Source: Parus major (Eukaryota > Chordata > Aves > Passeriformes > Paridae). From it: a stretch of DNA of 64,000 nucleotides. The stretch is from NCBI RefSeq assembly GCF_001522545.3, contig NC_031768.1, positions 93,482,230-93,546,229 on the forward strand, given 5' to 3'. Position numbers and translations under genes: made by a program. A model generated the notes under the pieces. That model did no database searches. It was given only the letters and a program-made list of their open reading frames with translations, and had not been told where the DNA came from. This document shows positions 12,834 to 24,200 of the stretch, in pieces (the stretch's first letter is position 1; every line of letters begins with the position of its first letter).

Positions 12834-15042
12834 CTGATACCAGCTGCAAGGAATGGTACACATCAACATGCACAGCTTAGCAACTTAGCTTTGAAAAGAA
12901 CGTGGTGTTTCGTAGCGCAAACTCAAGCACACTGCCATGGGCTGTGCAGGCCACGACAAAGCAGCATCTCACATAGACAGTAAATACTAGCGGGCCCTCT
13001 CCAAGCAGCAAAAACATACAGGATGTTTGAGGGAAATGTTAGCATGTATGGAGCAGGCAGATTCAGTCTGGAACTAGAAAGCTCAGAGTGGATTGTGGGG
13101 GCAGGGAAAAGCTACTGGCAAGGGAGGAAACAATGAAACAGAGAGAAAAACCATCTGGGGGCTAGAAATCACAGCAAGGGAAATCCATGCACAAACCCTC
13201 CGCTGAGCTTCTGGGCATGAAAGGTTGGGCAGAGCCTTGAGAAACTCTCAGCATGCTGACTGCTGTGACTGAAAAGGTGAGTCATCAGCCCCCAGGATGA
13301 CTCACGGCTGCTCTCCTCCACCCTGAGTGGCAAATAAAAATATAGATGAAGAGGAAGGTTGGACTGAGGACAGTACTATGAGCCAGGGAATTTCTCAGCC
13401 TCTCACTATGTCAACACTCGTGTCATGAATCCTTTCACATGCAGCAGTTGGTGGCTGAGGAGGAGACAGCAGTGACCATCTGGGGAAGGAGAGGGGTGCC
13501 ATCCTCCCTCATGTTGCCTGCCAGGGAGGGAGACGTTTTGGCAAAAGAAGAAAGCACCTGAGAGACAGAAAAAGTGCAACTGGTACATGTAGCTATTTAG
13601 CAAATGAACTAGAAGTAAGAAGGGGAAAATCACAAAGGGTTTTGCATATCTTGGTTAATTGAGTTACAGCTGTGAGGATAGCACTGCTGAATAGCTTGCC
13701 AGGCTGAAATCCTAGCCTCATAAAAGTCACTGGAAATCTGGCAACAGACATAAGCAAACCTGGTTTTCACCACAGCTTTAATGCCATGTGATACAGAGAA
13801 ACAACCAGGGCTCAAGGTCAAGGCAAAGGCTGAGCTGCATTGCTGGCTGCATGAGTGCAGCCAGGACAGATCTCCCCAAGCACCTCTGCTCCCAGTGCTG
13901 GGCAGAGGGGCTCCACGCTGGGCTGTGCCTGGGTCCTGCAGCTGAGATAAACCAATGTGCTGACAGGGATACACAGGCTCTGGGGGCTGAACTGGGAGAC
14001 ATCACCTCAGCAATTGCCATGCAGCCAGGCCATAGGAAGCTGCTCGCAGCCACTCTGCTGCTAGACTCTCTGCTACTGTGGCATCTGTATTTCCTTGAGT
14101 TTCCGTCTCCTTTCTTTCAGTCCAGACTGACTGTGAGGAGGGGATAAAGTTTCTTGTGAGCCATTAATGCTCACTGGACTGGTACATTCCCACATCAGAG
14201 CATGATGCTCTTGCTTCTCACGTCACTTGTTTTTCCCTTACATCTGTTAAGACTACAAGTTACTGGAGCTGTGACTCCATCTCTTGGGCACTGTTTGTCC
14301 AACAAGGCCTCCACTTCCTTTAACTCCTGATCTACCAATGAGATAATATTAAAGGACTCATATGTTGTCTTATCATACAGCACAGAATTGGCTTTCTTTG
14401 TAAAGAGTTTTTCCTAAAGTCTTTTGGAACTGGTTGGATGATATTCTGTTCCCACAACAAAGTGAGTTGGGTCATTTAGTAGCATGTAAGAAAATTATTA
14501 ACACAAATCTGAGCAGCAACATTTCAGCTTCTTTTCCCAGACCAGTGAAATTCAGCATTAACTCTGTGCAGTGAAGCATTCACTTTACTTAAGTACTTCA
14601 TCTTCTTTAATTACCTTCAGCATGGAATCCCCCTCCTTTTCCATTCCTTTCAAGCAGCTTTTGGCCTCCAGCTAAAACAATGCCCTTTCACTCCCCTTTT
14701 TTATCAAAGCATTGTCCTGATCAGAGCCAAAGTATGTCAAGATAGATATACTTTTGCAGATACACTTAATGCTTGCGTAAATGAATGAATGCTCAGGAGA
14801 GACCATGCTTTGTGGCCAACAGACAAGTTAATAGGAACTTGGGATTGTCTTTGTGCCTGTCATTCCTGCCTCAGGACAGTTCAGGGTTTGTGATTCCATA
14901 GTCAGCAATGGTTATTCACTGAGTGTTCCAAGCCATGAGCTTTCCTGCACAGACTGAGCTCTGCATGGACTCAATGTTGCCCTTCAGAGATGCTTCCCTC
15001 TTCTCATTCTTATACAGAGTCAGTTTTCACAGTCTGCAGGTC
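12834..15042. other. Gene-free interval with a GC-richer patch
   Basis: No gene recognised. Sequence at about 13830-14150 is richer in G and C and carries overlapping open frames on both strands (91-119 codons). These have no recognisable domain, no clear splice context and no consistent strand preference. An eroded repeat or exon relic is possible but unsupported. Confidence 0.55.
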
Positions 15043-15224
15043 CATGCTGCCAAGTACTGGAATGGTCTGCTTGGGGAGGTGGTGGAGTCACCATCCCTGG
15101 ATGCGTTTGCAAAAAGACTGGACGTGGCACTCTGTGTCATGGTTTAGTTGAGGTGTTAGGGTGTGGGTTGGACTAGATGATCTTAAAGGTCTCTTCCAAC
15201 CTAGTTGATTCTGTGATTCTGTGA
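15043..15224 (+). mobile_element. CR1 LINE 3' fragment
   Basis: The sequence carries the avian CR1 3' hallmark: GGTGGAGTCACCATCCCTGG, then GGTTGGACTAGATGATCTTA, then CTTCCAACCTAGTTGATTC and terminal repeats of ATTCTGTG ending at 15224. The 5' end is truncated, as usual for CR1. The copy is quite well conserved, so it is younger than the 11560 copy. Confidence 0.96.
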
Positions 15225-18200
15225 AAAGCCATCTTTGGCAACTCATTACATGCATGTAAACTCAGCTGGGAGACAAGACAAAAGGAAAGAGGTTTCACTG
15301 TAGTCTGGGGTACTGTGGCAAGGCTAGAAACATTTTTCCTGTTTCCAATAACCAGCCCATAAAGGAGAAGATACTAATATGTAAATGCTGTCCTGAATGT
15401 TTTTAATATGCTCCTGAATCTCACAGAAAATTCAGGAAAATCTGAGATGTTTCGAAGGCTCTGCCCTGTTTTCTCTGCTGTTGTTGCTTTGTTTTCAATT
15501 TTTCTGAGGTCATGTTCCTTGGCTTATACCAGTATGATTTTCTCTATAGCAACTAAGCTGTTCTACATAAAAAAAATTAGAAACCAAAGGCAAATGGCTC
15601 ATCTAGACCAGTACCTGCCAATTTGCATCATAAAGTGGGTCTCTCAGTGCAATGTTCTGTCTCAGAAAACTACTCTGTTGCCACACTTCATAATAGGACA
15701 TAATGGCAAATTTTCCCTAAGTCACAGTACCCCCTCTAGTGCAATGTTCTCTTATGGACAAAGGGGCAAAAGAAGATTTTTAAAAAGTCCTTATGCCTTG
15801 TGGCAACATTCTTTAAGCTTGATGGCATATTTTAGAATGTGCAATTTGAAGAGCTCTGCTTGTTTAGCCCAGCCAAGCAAAGGCTGGCACAAAATATGAT
15901 TATCCTAGGCATATTTACAGGGGAGATACATTGAGGAGGAAGAGCTAATGAAGAAAAAACAGCAGAAGAACAAACGGGAGTAAGCGAGCCACAATCAAAT
16001 TAGGCTGGAAATTAGTAAACAGTTCTACCTGTACAGTTCTGGAAGAACCTCCCAGGGAGAGAACAGTGGGGGAATAAAACATAACTATTTTTAGAAAATA
16101 ACAACATTAGTTTGGGAAAGTTTTATCACTGTATGGCCCAATGGCTATGCAAGCAGAGGATCATTTCAGGAATCTTCTAGCTCTATATACCTCTCTTTCT
16201 TGACCATTTATGTTTCTTCTGAAAACAGGCTTCCCCCAAGGGTTTTAGAATACGCTAAGTCTTTTCAATCAAATTGTAACCCATTCTTATTTGAGGTACA
16301 GACTCTGCAGAGCTGAATGAAAAAAACAAAAGTGATTTGCTGGACCAAATCAACCCGATGTGTGTCCAAAAGATGCTTTCTGATTCACACAAGAATTAAA
16401 TGGCATGGCTGGCAGTCCTCAGGAGGCAATCTGAAGTGATCATTGAGTACCCATTTATATTAACTCTGTTAACCTCTGCCAGTAGCAGAAAAAGGGCTCA
16501 GTGCCAGCACATCTCACAATTTTAATTAGTATTCTTCCAGACGTGGCAGTCCCCATCCTGTGAGCCCTAGAGCAGTGCCCTCCGTGCCTGTGGGGCGGGC
16601 AGAGACAGGCCACCATCGGGGTGGGTGCTGCTACAGCCAGCCCACTCCTCCATCTGCTCAGTGCCACAGGAGTGAAAGCCACAATATTTTCCATCCCCAC
16701 GGCACATCTGTGGCATGCATTTCCTGCTTTGATGGAAGACCCAAAGGACAGTACCCCCAAATTTCCTGTTTCCCTCCCAAATACTTTACCTGACTTAACT
16801 AACAGTATTAAATTCTCTTACAAATCATACCAAGCTGATACATGGCATGTTTTGGTACATGAGAATCGGGCCCTGATGGTCTACATGATCACCGGCATAT
16901 TTCTGTGCATTTCATATGTCAGCAGGTACCCAACCATGTGGCAGGGAGGTAAAACACAGCTGGAACCACCCCTGCAGTGCTGCTGGCCCCTGGGGATGCT
17001 GCAGAGCCTACCAGAGCCACCGCCGCTGTGTCCCCAGCTCGCTGCCAGCAGCCTCAGTCTGTCACAAAGCCAGCAGCCTTGCTCAGTGCCCTCCCAGCGG
17101 CACTGGGCTCTGCAGCTCTTCGTCTGCTCACGTTCAGGAATTCCATGATAACTGCTGGGATATAGATATTCTTTTAAATGCTGTTCCTGCACAGAGACCT
17201 CCATTGTCACTGCTGCCTGGCCATGGGGGGAAAATCCAAAGAGGCACTTTGCTGTGTTTCTATTTCTGTCTCCTGGACTGCAGAACACCTCATAGTTTAG
17301 CCAGTTCCTCACTGAAGTCTGACTTTCTCAGCACTAAATATAGGAATAGTGCACTCTGCAGGGGCTAAATATAGCTTTGCTGCGTTAGAAGGGGAGGTAC
17401 CTCATTACTGGAGGCAGGAAAACTAAACCACTGCAGGCAGGGAAACTCGGGTGATGCAGTAACAGCCACTGCTCTCTTGTGCCAGTGCAGGAAGGAATTG
17501 AATTAGAAAGTTCAGTTCTGGGTTTTATTTTTTTTCTTTTTGAATAAATCTGTTCAATGATTCAGTGAGGTTTTCCACTAGTTTACTTGTTCCAGAAGAA
17601 ATTACATACCTCCATATTATTACTGTAAAAAACATTTAGGAATATTCCTTACTTAAATCAAGGAGAAAGTTGAAAATAATACAAATAAAATTTCAAGATT
17701 TCAGTCATCTGAGCTCAGTACAGCTGGCATGTAAATCCTTGCATAAAGATCCTCAGAGACAGTAAATCATGACTACCTGCCATAAGCCTGGACAGGCTTC
17801 TCAGGAATGTTAATTACTGCTAAAAAAGGAGGGCCAGTCATCTCATGGTTGCAGCCTTTCACCTTTAAGTCACCTGTTCTACGATAGTTGACAGGAGGGC
17901 ACAGGACCTGGACTCTGATCCTGAGAAGAATGAGAACTGCAGATTAGACACCATGCCTCTATTTCCCTGTCTATCAGCTGCAGGTGGCAAAACTTCCCCT
18001 CTGCTGCAACATCAGTGTGCATTTTCAGAGCACAGTGACAAGCTAAAACCATTACCCTGGCTTCTCTTTCAAAATCTCAAAGCCCTGGGAAGATTTGAAA
18101 GACAGGATTTCGACCAAAATGCTATGCAGGAAAATGCCTGACTGCTTGAAAACATGTTTCCTAGCAGATGTCACCACCCATGAATCAGCAAAGGCAGGTG

Positions 18201-19380
18201 AGCACCAGAGGCAGCAGATGGAGGCTGTGTGTGCATCATGGGAGACTGTAGTGCAAGGAGGTGACCCTGCAATGGAAGCAGCTGATATAAACCAAAATTT
18301 TTGCAGGTATTAAGATGGCATTTCAGAAGTATAAGGGATAGGTTTCGTCAAGATTTTACATAGTCCCATTTTTCCGCTACTATTCTCATTTACCTACAGT
18401 GTTCAATACAAAGCAGGCCAATGAGTCAGATCATCTTCCATGTGGAGAATTACTATTTAATGGGAAAACAAATCAAAATACCACTAATTTAGTTATTTCA
18501 TCTTCATACAGATGATGATGATACACAAACTACACCGTGGAGGAGATGACCTGTTCTAAAAAGAAAGTATTGTTGGGATCCACCAAATTTTCTTGTCAGA
18601 ATCAAACATAATGAGGAAAAAATACCCTTTTACGAGTCCACACTAGATGGTGGTCTACACCCTGGCTAATCCACGACAAGTGACAGCTGCACAACCCTTT
18701 TACTGCAGATTGCTGACAAAAGTACATTATTCACTGGATACCTAATGTCTATCCTGGGAAGGTAAAGCACCCCCAGCACATATTCTCTAGTACAAACTAG
18801 ACTTTCTTCACATACTTTTATAGCCCAGCTCCCTTATAGCCCAAAATATTTTGGTCCTTGTTCATTTTCAAGCTGTGCCTGTGAATTGTCTGGGAGCATA
18901 TTATTTGGATGGGCCCAAAACAGATCAGTGACAGTAGCTGAGCACCTGTAGGAAGATGAAAGGGGCTGAAAAATAACAGTACAGAAATTACAGAGGAAAA
19001 TAAAGTGGTACTCCCTGGATGGAACGTGGTCAGTACACCTGACCTTCCACATGCAACACAACCTAAGGGGGGACTAAACACAGGGTGGAGCAGAGTGGAA
19101 ACACCATGGCCAGACTCCATCAAAACCCTTGCAGAGCAGGGAACTCAGTGGTACTTTCTGGCCACTAAGCTGCACAACAGCTGAAAACCAGGGGAAACAG
19201 AGGAAGATCTCCTGCTGTTGAATCAGCAGCTGTAGTGAAATCACACTCCTTGGATTGATTCATGTCCCCATGCAACACCTTTCTTGGGTGCCATACTGAG
19301 ATATCTGCCCCAAGGTATGAGCACCCCTCAGTAACTCTGATGTATGACTAAAGCCACTCAAGTTCAACATAAATGTAAAG
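15225..19380. other. Gene-free interval
   Basis: No supported gene. It includes the longest open frame of the AT-rich flanks (15408-15899, +, 163 codons), which has no recognisable domain or promoter/splice context. A GC-richer stretch at about 16540-17240 has overlapping open frames on both strands and also lacks recognisable motifs. No transposon was identified. Confidence 0.55.
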
Positions 19381-19414
<34 letters not shown>

Positions 19415-19427
19415 CTTTATATATATA
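19381..19427. repeat. (AT)n microsatellite
   Basis: Nearly pure alternating AT with a few interruptions (one AAA, one CTTT). It can fold back on itself. Confidence 0.95.
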
Positions 19428-20317
19428 AAGAAAGCATAAAGAGGAGTCAAGAATGGAAGAAGTTGGGAAGACTCCATCATAACTTCTGGGATCAACTGTC
19501 TTCTTCCCCCCCAAGGACTTGTATTTGGTAAGAACTGTACTCTATGCATACTGAAGGATTATCTTGAGCTAACTTGTTAGGGATTAGATATTGTTAGAAT
19601 GTTGTTTTGAATAATACTGCTTGTTATTCTAATTCTTTGAATACATTTTGAGGTGAGCAGGACCAGCAGTCCTTGGACCCTGACCCATTGCAATCATATT
19701 AATAAAGAGTGTTATCCCATTACCTGTTAATGTGAGCCCTTCAAGCACACTGGCAGTCGCTGGCAGTGGGTAAAGTTGTGGAGAGCCAGAAGGATGTTTC
19801 TCAGGAATGTGACCCCAAACAAGTCAGTCAAACAGCCCTTCAGGGTAGTGAACTGCTCAGTGAAGGACCCCCATAAGAAGACATTGAGAGACTGGTTGGG
19901 CACAAGGGTCCCAGTTTTCCTGGGAGCTAGCAGGCTAACCAAACACTAAGGGGTGGAGTAAATCTCCCCCTTTCATGTGACAGTATTATAAACAAAATCA
20001 TACTCAGCATATGGAAACAAGCTCTGTTTATTAGCACAGATACAGTCACTGACTTTAAAATAAGGAAACTAAAATTGTCTGTCTTCCCTCGATGCATCCA
20101 GCAAATAATGCTAAATCAAATACTGCTTGGTCTCACTCACAAGCTACACACACCTGCCAGCCCTCTCATACTCCATCACTTCAAATTTTGTTGCTGGGAG
20201 TCAATGCTTGTGTCACTGACACACTGAGGTGTAGGAGTAGCTAAGACTTGAAAAGAAAGGAACAATCAGCAGGATTTTAAAATTCAGGATACATTTGCCA
20301 TCCACTTGTCTACTCTT

Positions 20318-20358
20318 TCTATTGCCTCTTTATGAGCAAACCATAAAGAGGCAATAGA
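20318..20358. repeat. Perfect 17-bp inverted repeat, 7-base loop
   Basis: The left arm TCTATTGCCTCTTTATG (20318-20334) is the exact reverse complement of CATAAAGAGGCAATAGA (20342-20358), separated by AGCAAAC. Pairing stops on both sides. The right end overlaps a second small hairpin, AGACCA (20356-20361) with TGGTCT (20370-20375). Also, ACCATAAA occurs twice, 18 bases apart. A local template-switch mutation is the most economical origin; a structured RNA is less likely because the stem is short for a microRNA precursor. Confidence 0.9.
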
Positions 20359-21044
20359 CCATAAACCTTTGGTCTCATGCACAGACAGCCTTGGACCTTC
20401 AGAAGGCCTTACAGAAATACCTTACTACTGCATATTCATGAAGTAACAATCAAAAGAAATAAAAGGAGAAACAATTTCCAAATATAAACTCGTTGAAACA
20501 AAATTAAAAAGCAGAGGGAAAGTACTCCATGCAGGACCATCTATAATTTAAATATTTTTGTGATTTTTGTCCGTGAGAGACTGAAGATAAGAAGGTAGCT
20601 CCTTAAGTGAAGCCTCTCATGACACTGATACTCTTTCCATATTCTGAATATTTTAACTGATATAAGGAAAGATGTTACCAATGCCTTCAAAACCTCTGCC
20701 CTCTCTGGCACTAAGGAGTCATGAGCACAAACCCAGTGACTAAAACATTAGGGATGATATCCTGCTTGTACACCTGCTTCCTGAGAGCCTTTTCTCACAT
20801 GTGCCAATTGAGATTCAGGTACTAATTATTCATAGTGGTACAACATGGTCAATGACAGCACATCTGGAAATAAGCCTAATGAAAAGTGCAATATTATACC
20901 ACGAAGGAACATTAACAAAACAAAAAAGCCCAACAAACAAAACAGATATCTATGTAGGGAAAGAAAAATAAGAGATAAAATTAAGTAAGTTGAGCTAGGT
21001 GCCTAGGAGTTCCCTCTCTCAAAGACTCATATCAAGATTTTTTT

Positions 21045-21060
21045 TTGTTGCATGCAACAA
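21045..21060. repeat. 16-bp perfect palindrome
   Basis: TTGTTGCATGCAACAA equals its own reverse complement. It follows a T run. It contains GCATGC but no other clear binding site, and may be chance. Confidence 0.9.
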
Positions 21061-21129
21061 TTCCAGGCTCATCTGATGCTACAGGCCATAACTTTTAGTC
21101 ATATATTTTCAAAAGACAAGGGATGCTTT

Positions 21130-21245
21130 CCTGGTTTGGGCTGCTGATCTTCTGTGTAATAACTTGCAAGGTGTTATGATTGGGATTTGTGACAAAAACA
21201 ACATTGATAACATGGGGATGTTCTTGTTACAGCTTCCATAGGTAG
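21130..21245 (+). mobile_element. LTR fragment, same family as 7934-8484
   Basis: The stretch containing CTGGTTTGGGCTG, then AATAACTTGCAAGG, TTGGGATTTGTG and GATAACATGGGGATGTTC follows the order of the first part of the LTR family seen at 7934-8484 (CTGGGTTTAGCTG, TAGTAGCTAGTATGGGG, TTGAATTTGTG). It also carries a middle part, GTTGATAACA-GGGATGTT, which I recall from fuller family copies and which is missing at 7934. Only the 5' part is present; downstream U3, R and U5 are absent or eroded. The call is by eye. Confidence 0.65.
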
Positions 21246-24200
21246 CATTTCTGTGGGTCGTATCTGTAGGTATTTCAGCTGTAAAAAAAGGGATAAAATT
21301 TACCTTGCTCTCCATACTACTATGCATTTTTTAGATACTTGATTATTAATCATACTGTTGGTATTATCTTCTTTGATTTAATTCTTAATAAAGGCACTTC
21401 CCCTTTTTTAGCTTAACACTTGCCATCCCTATCCACATGAGTATGTGCTCTCTTTTTAGCTGTCATGTTGACAAATATATTAATTTAGTCTTTAAATCAA
21501 CATCACCCGGGGGAGCAGATTTATGAACGTAACTGGATATTCCCAGTTCTTTTGTTGTGCAAAGCAAATCGTAGAGCTAAGTTCTGCCTTCTCCCTAAAA
21601 AAGGTCTATGAATTCCTCTCCAATTCAGTATCTATTGATTTAGAGATACTTTCCTATTTCCTTATTCCCTTTCCTGTACCTGTGAACAGTAAAGGCACAC
21701 AGAAGTAACACAGGGGAAGTCAGTCAACTCTTGCTTAGGTCAGCATTGACCACTGAAACTTCTGTAACAGAAATTTCCTATGTATCTGACAGGATGAGTG
21801 AAAGAGAAATGGGCTAGGAGGCCTTCCAGCTTGCAAACAATCTAAATGGTGTTCTTACAATGTGAAATTAACATTGTATATCTAAACAGTCACACAGATG
21901 TGACTCAACATCTCTATCTAAAAATCTGATATGAAAAGAAAAATCTAATATAATGTCTGCAACATGTACAAATAAATGTTTCTGTGGTTAGACAGACCTA
22001 CAACATAACCTGAAATTTCTTGCCATAATGGCAGCTTCATTGTCAGACTGAGGAATCTTCCTTCAAACGTGGCTTTGGGTGCTCTCTTGGCATAGACTTT
22101 TCAGCTCTTTATTTAGCTTGTGGACTCATCCTTCACAGAGTATTCTTTCATTACAAATTTGTTTATTATCTGCCACAATGGTTCTTGGTACCGTACTGGA
22201 GTTTCTGGATCTTATTTTGATGACAAAGAAAATTCTTCCTTAGGCCAAAAATATCTGTCCTAAAGCTTTCAACTGAAGTGATTGCTACACTTATGTGGGG
22301 CCAATAGCCCTGAATAATTGATAAAACCACCAAAAGAGACAAGACAAGCAATGCTAATAAAGGATCAGCTATGATGCAAGTTGTATAAAAGAAAAGATGC
22401 ATCCCATCTTCAAGCTTACACAGCTAATGCCATCTCCTTTAGAATCAGAAGCAGTCAGCTGACTCTACCTTTGATAACAGCCAACAAATGTTTGATTTGA
22501 AGGACTTACAAAATGCCTTGTAACTCCTTGTCTATGAGGTGATGAATTGCTAGTCAAAAAAAAGTGTGAACAATCTTCAGATGCTAATTCTTGACAACAT
22601 TGGGAACAAGATGAAAAGGAAGAAATATAATACATGACCTAGCTTGAATATTTGTGCCAGCATTCTGACACACAAATCTTTAATTTATAAGATAATTTAT
22701 TAATCTGACAGAACCTTGACATAATTATCTTGCTGAGCCAAAGATAGCATGTCAATAACCACAGTATGTTACTCAATAATAAATCTATTAAAATAGGAGT
22801 TCACAACTTGAGTAAAAAAGACAAAAGATGTGCAATCAAATACTCCAAATGTATATTCTTTTTATCCTGTAGAAACTTTCTATGCTTTTGTCCAGTTTGT
22901 CCAGCCTTAAGCAATAAACATAGAAGAGTCAAGACTGATGATTTGGAGAAGGAAATAAGAAAGCACAAATGCTATCATCCTGTACCAAACAGCAAAGACA
23001 GATATGTTTTGGATCACATCATTGTCAGAGATGTTAGATGCACATTATTTTGCTTGCAAGAGATAAAATGAAAGCAACAGGTGAAGCAGAAAAGCCTGAT
23101 TCAGGATAAATTACAAGAATTAAGGCAGTAAAACTGGTCCATTAGTGAATCTTCTTACTTTCTGCACTTCAGTCAGTCTGAGACAGGCTTAATGTGTTTA
23201 TTTCCCATTTTACCCTTCTGTTTATCTCCTGTCTTTTCACAACGTAACTTCATGTTTCCACTTAGATCACACTAATAAGAACATGCAAAAATGTAGAGTT
23301 TCATCTCTGCTAAATGTACATGAAATAGCTTTTTAAACCACACATTTTTAACGACATAATTTACAAAGTTACTTTGCCAAATTCTTCCGGATGAACTAAA
23401 ACTTCTAATTCTCTAGTTTAGATACCTCATTGAAGAGGTGGATTTTACCACACTGAGAAGGGCTGACTTTCTTTAAACAAGAGGGAGTTGGGCTCTATGT
23501 TTATGAAATTGGTTGATCTAAAGTCAGAGTTTCTTAAGAGCTGAAGAAAAAAGGATTCAAAGCTTTCTTTGATCAAAGCCTCAAAGACTGACATTAGAAA
23601 CAGCAAAGGAAACAATAAAATGAAGCAAACAAAAGCAATATTCCACAACTTGTGCCTGTCATTTCAACCTCCCAGTGCCAAAAATGGGGCAGAATATATA
23701 TTAGCTTTTTAAATACACTTTTTAAAAAAATCAGAGTTTTGAGCTATTGCTCTCCAGTTTATAAGATGTTTACATATCTAAGCGGCTCAACATAAAGGAA
23801 GCATAACTTTGAATTTCACAGGGCTACTCCTTGCAATGAAGTAAGCAGGTGTGGATTTGCTCCAAGGAAGTTGCATCCCATTGGTACAGTTTCATGGCCT
23901 AAATAAACTCAAGGTCATGTGGAGAGGGAGAGGACCTACTGCCACCTGAAGTCCTCATGCAGAATAGTCATTTAACAAGCACCAGATAGGCACCCATCTC
24001 CAGCACCGAGTTTAAACAAAGGCTGGTAATTTAAAACACAGACAGACAAGTAATAAATCTCTTAAATTAGTTTCAATATGAGGAAAAAACTACATTTCTA
24101 TCTACATTAGAAACCTTAGCTTCTACTTCAAATCACCCACATCAATTTTCTGTAATCACTGCTGACTACTTATGATTTTCTTTCATTTCAGCAATCTCTA

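Larger units (their letters stand above)
19428..21129. other. Gene-free interval with possible old LTR and hairpins
   Basis: No gene recognised. An AATAAA within TAATAAAGAGTGTTATCCC (near 19700) and the sequence around it resemble the 3' part of a retroviral LTR, but no ends or duplication could be set. Two inverted repeats are listed separately. Confidence 0.5.

Noticed and set aside
13788..14147. 119-codon + frame in a GC-richer patch
   Set aside because: Competing frames exist on the other strand, and no domain or splice sites support either.
15408..15899. 163-codon + frame, longest in the AT-leaning flanks
   Set aside because: No recognisable domain, no promoter or splice context; the length is reachable by chance in 64 kb over six frames.
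20318..20358. MicroRNA precursor
   Set aside because: The stem is only 17 bp with a 7-base loop, and there is no extended imperfect pairing of flanks as a pre-miRNA requires.
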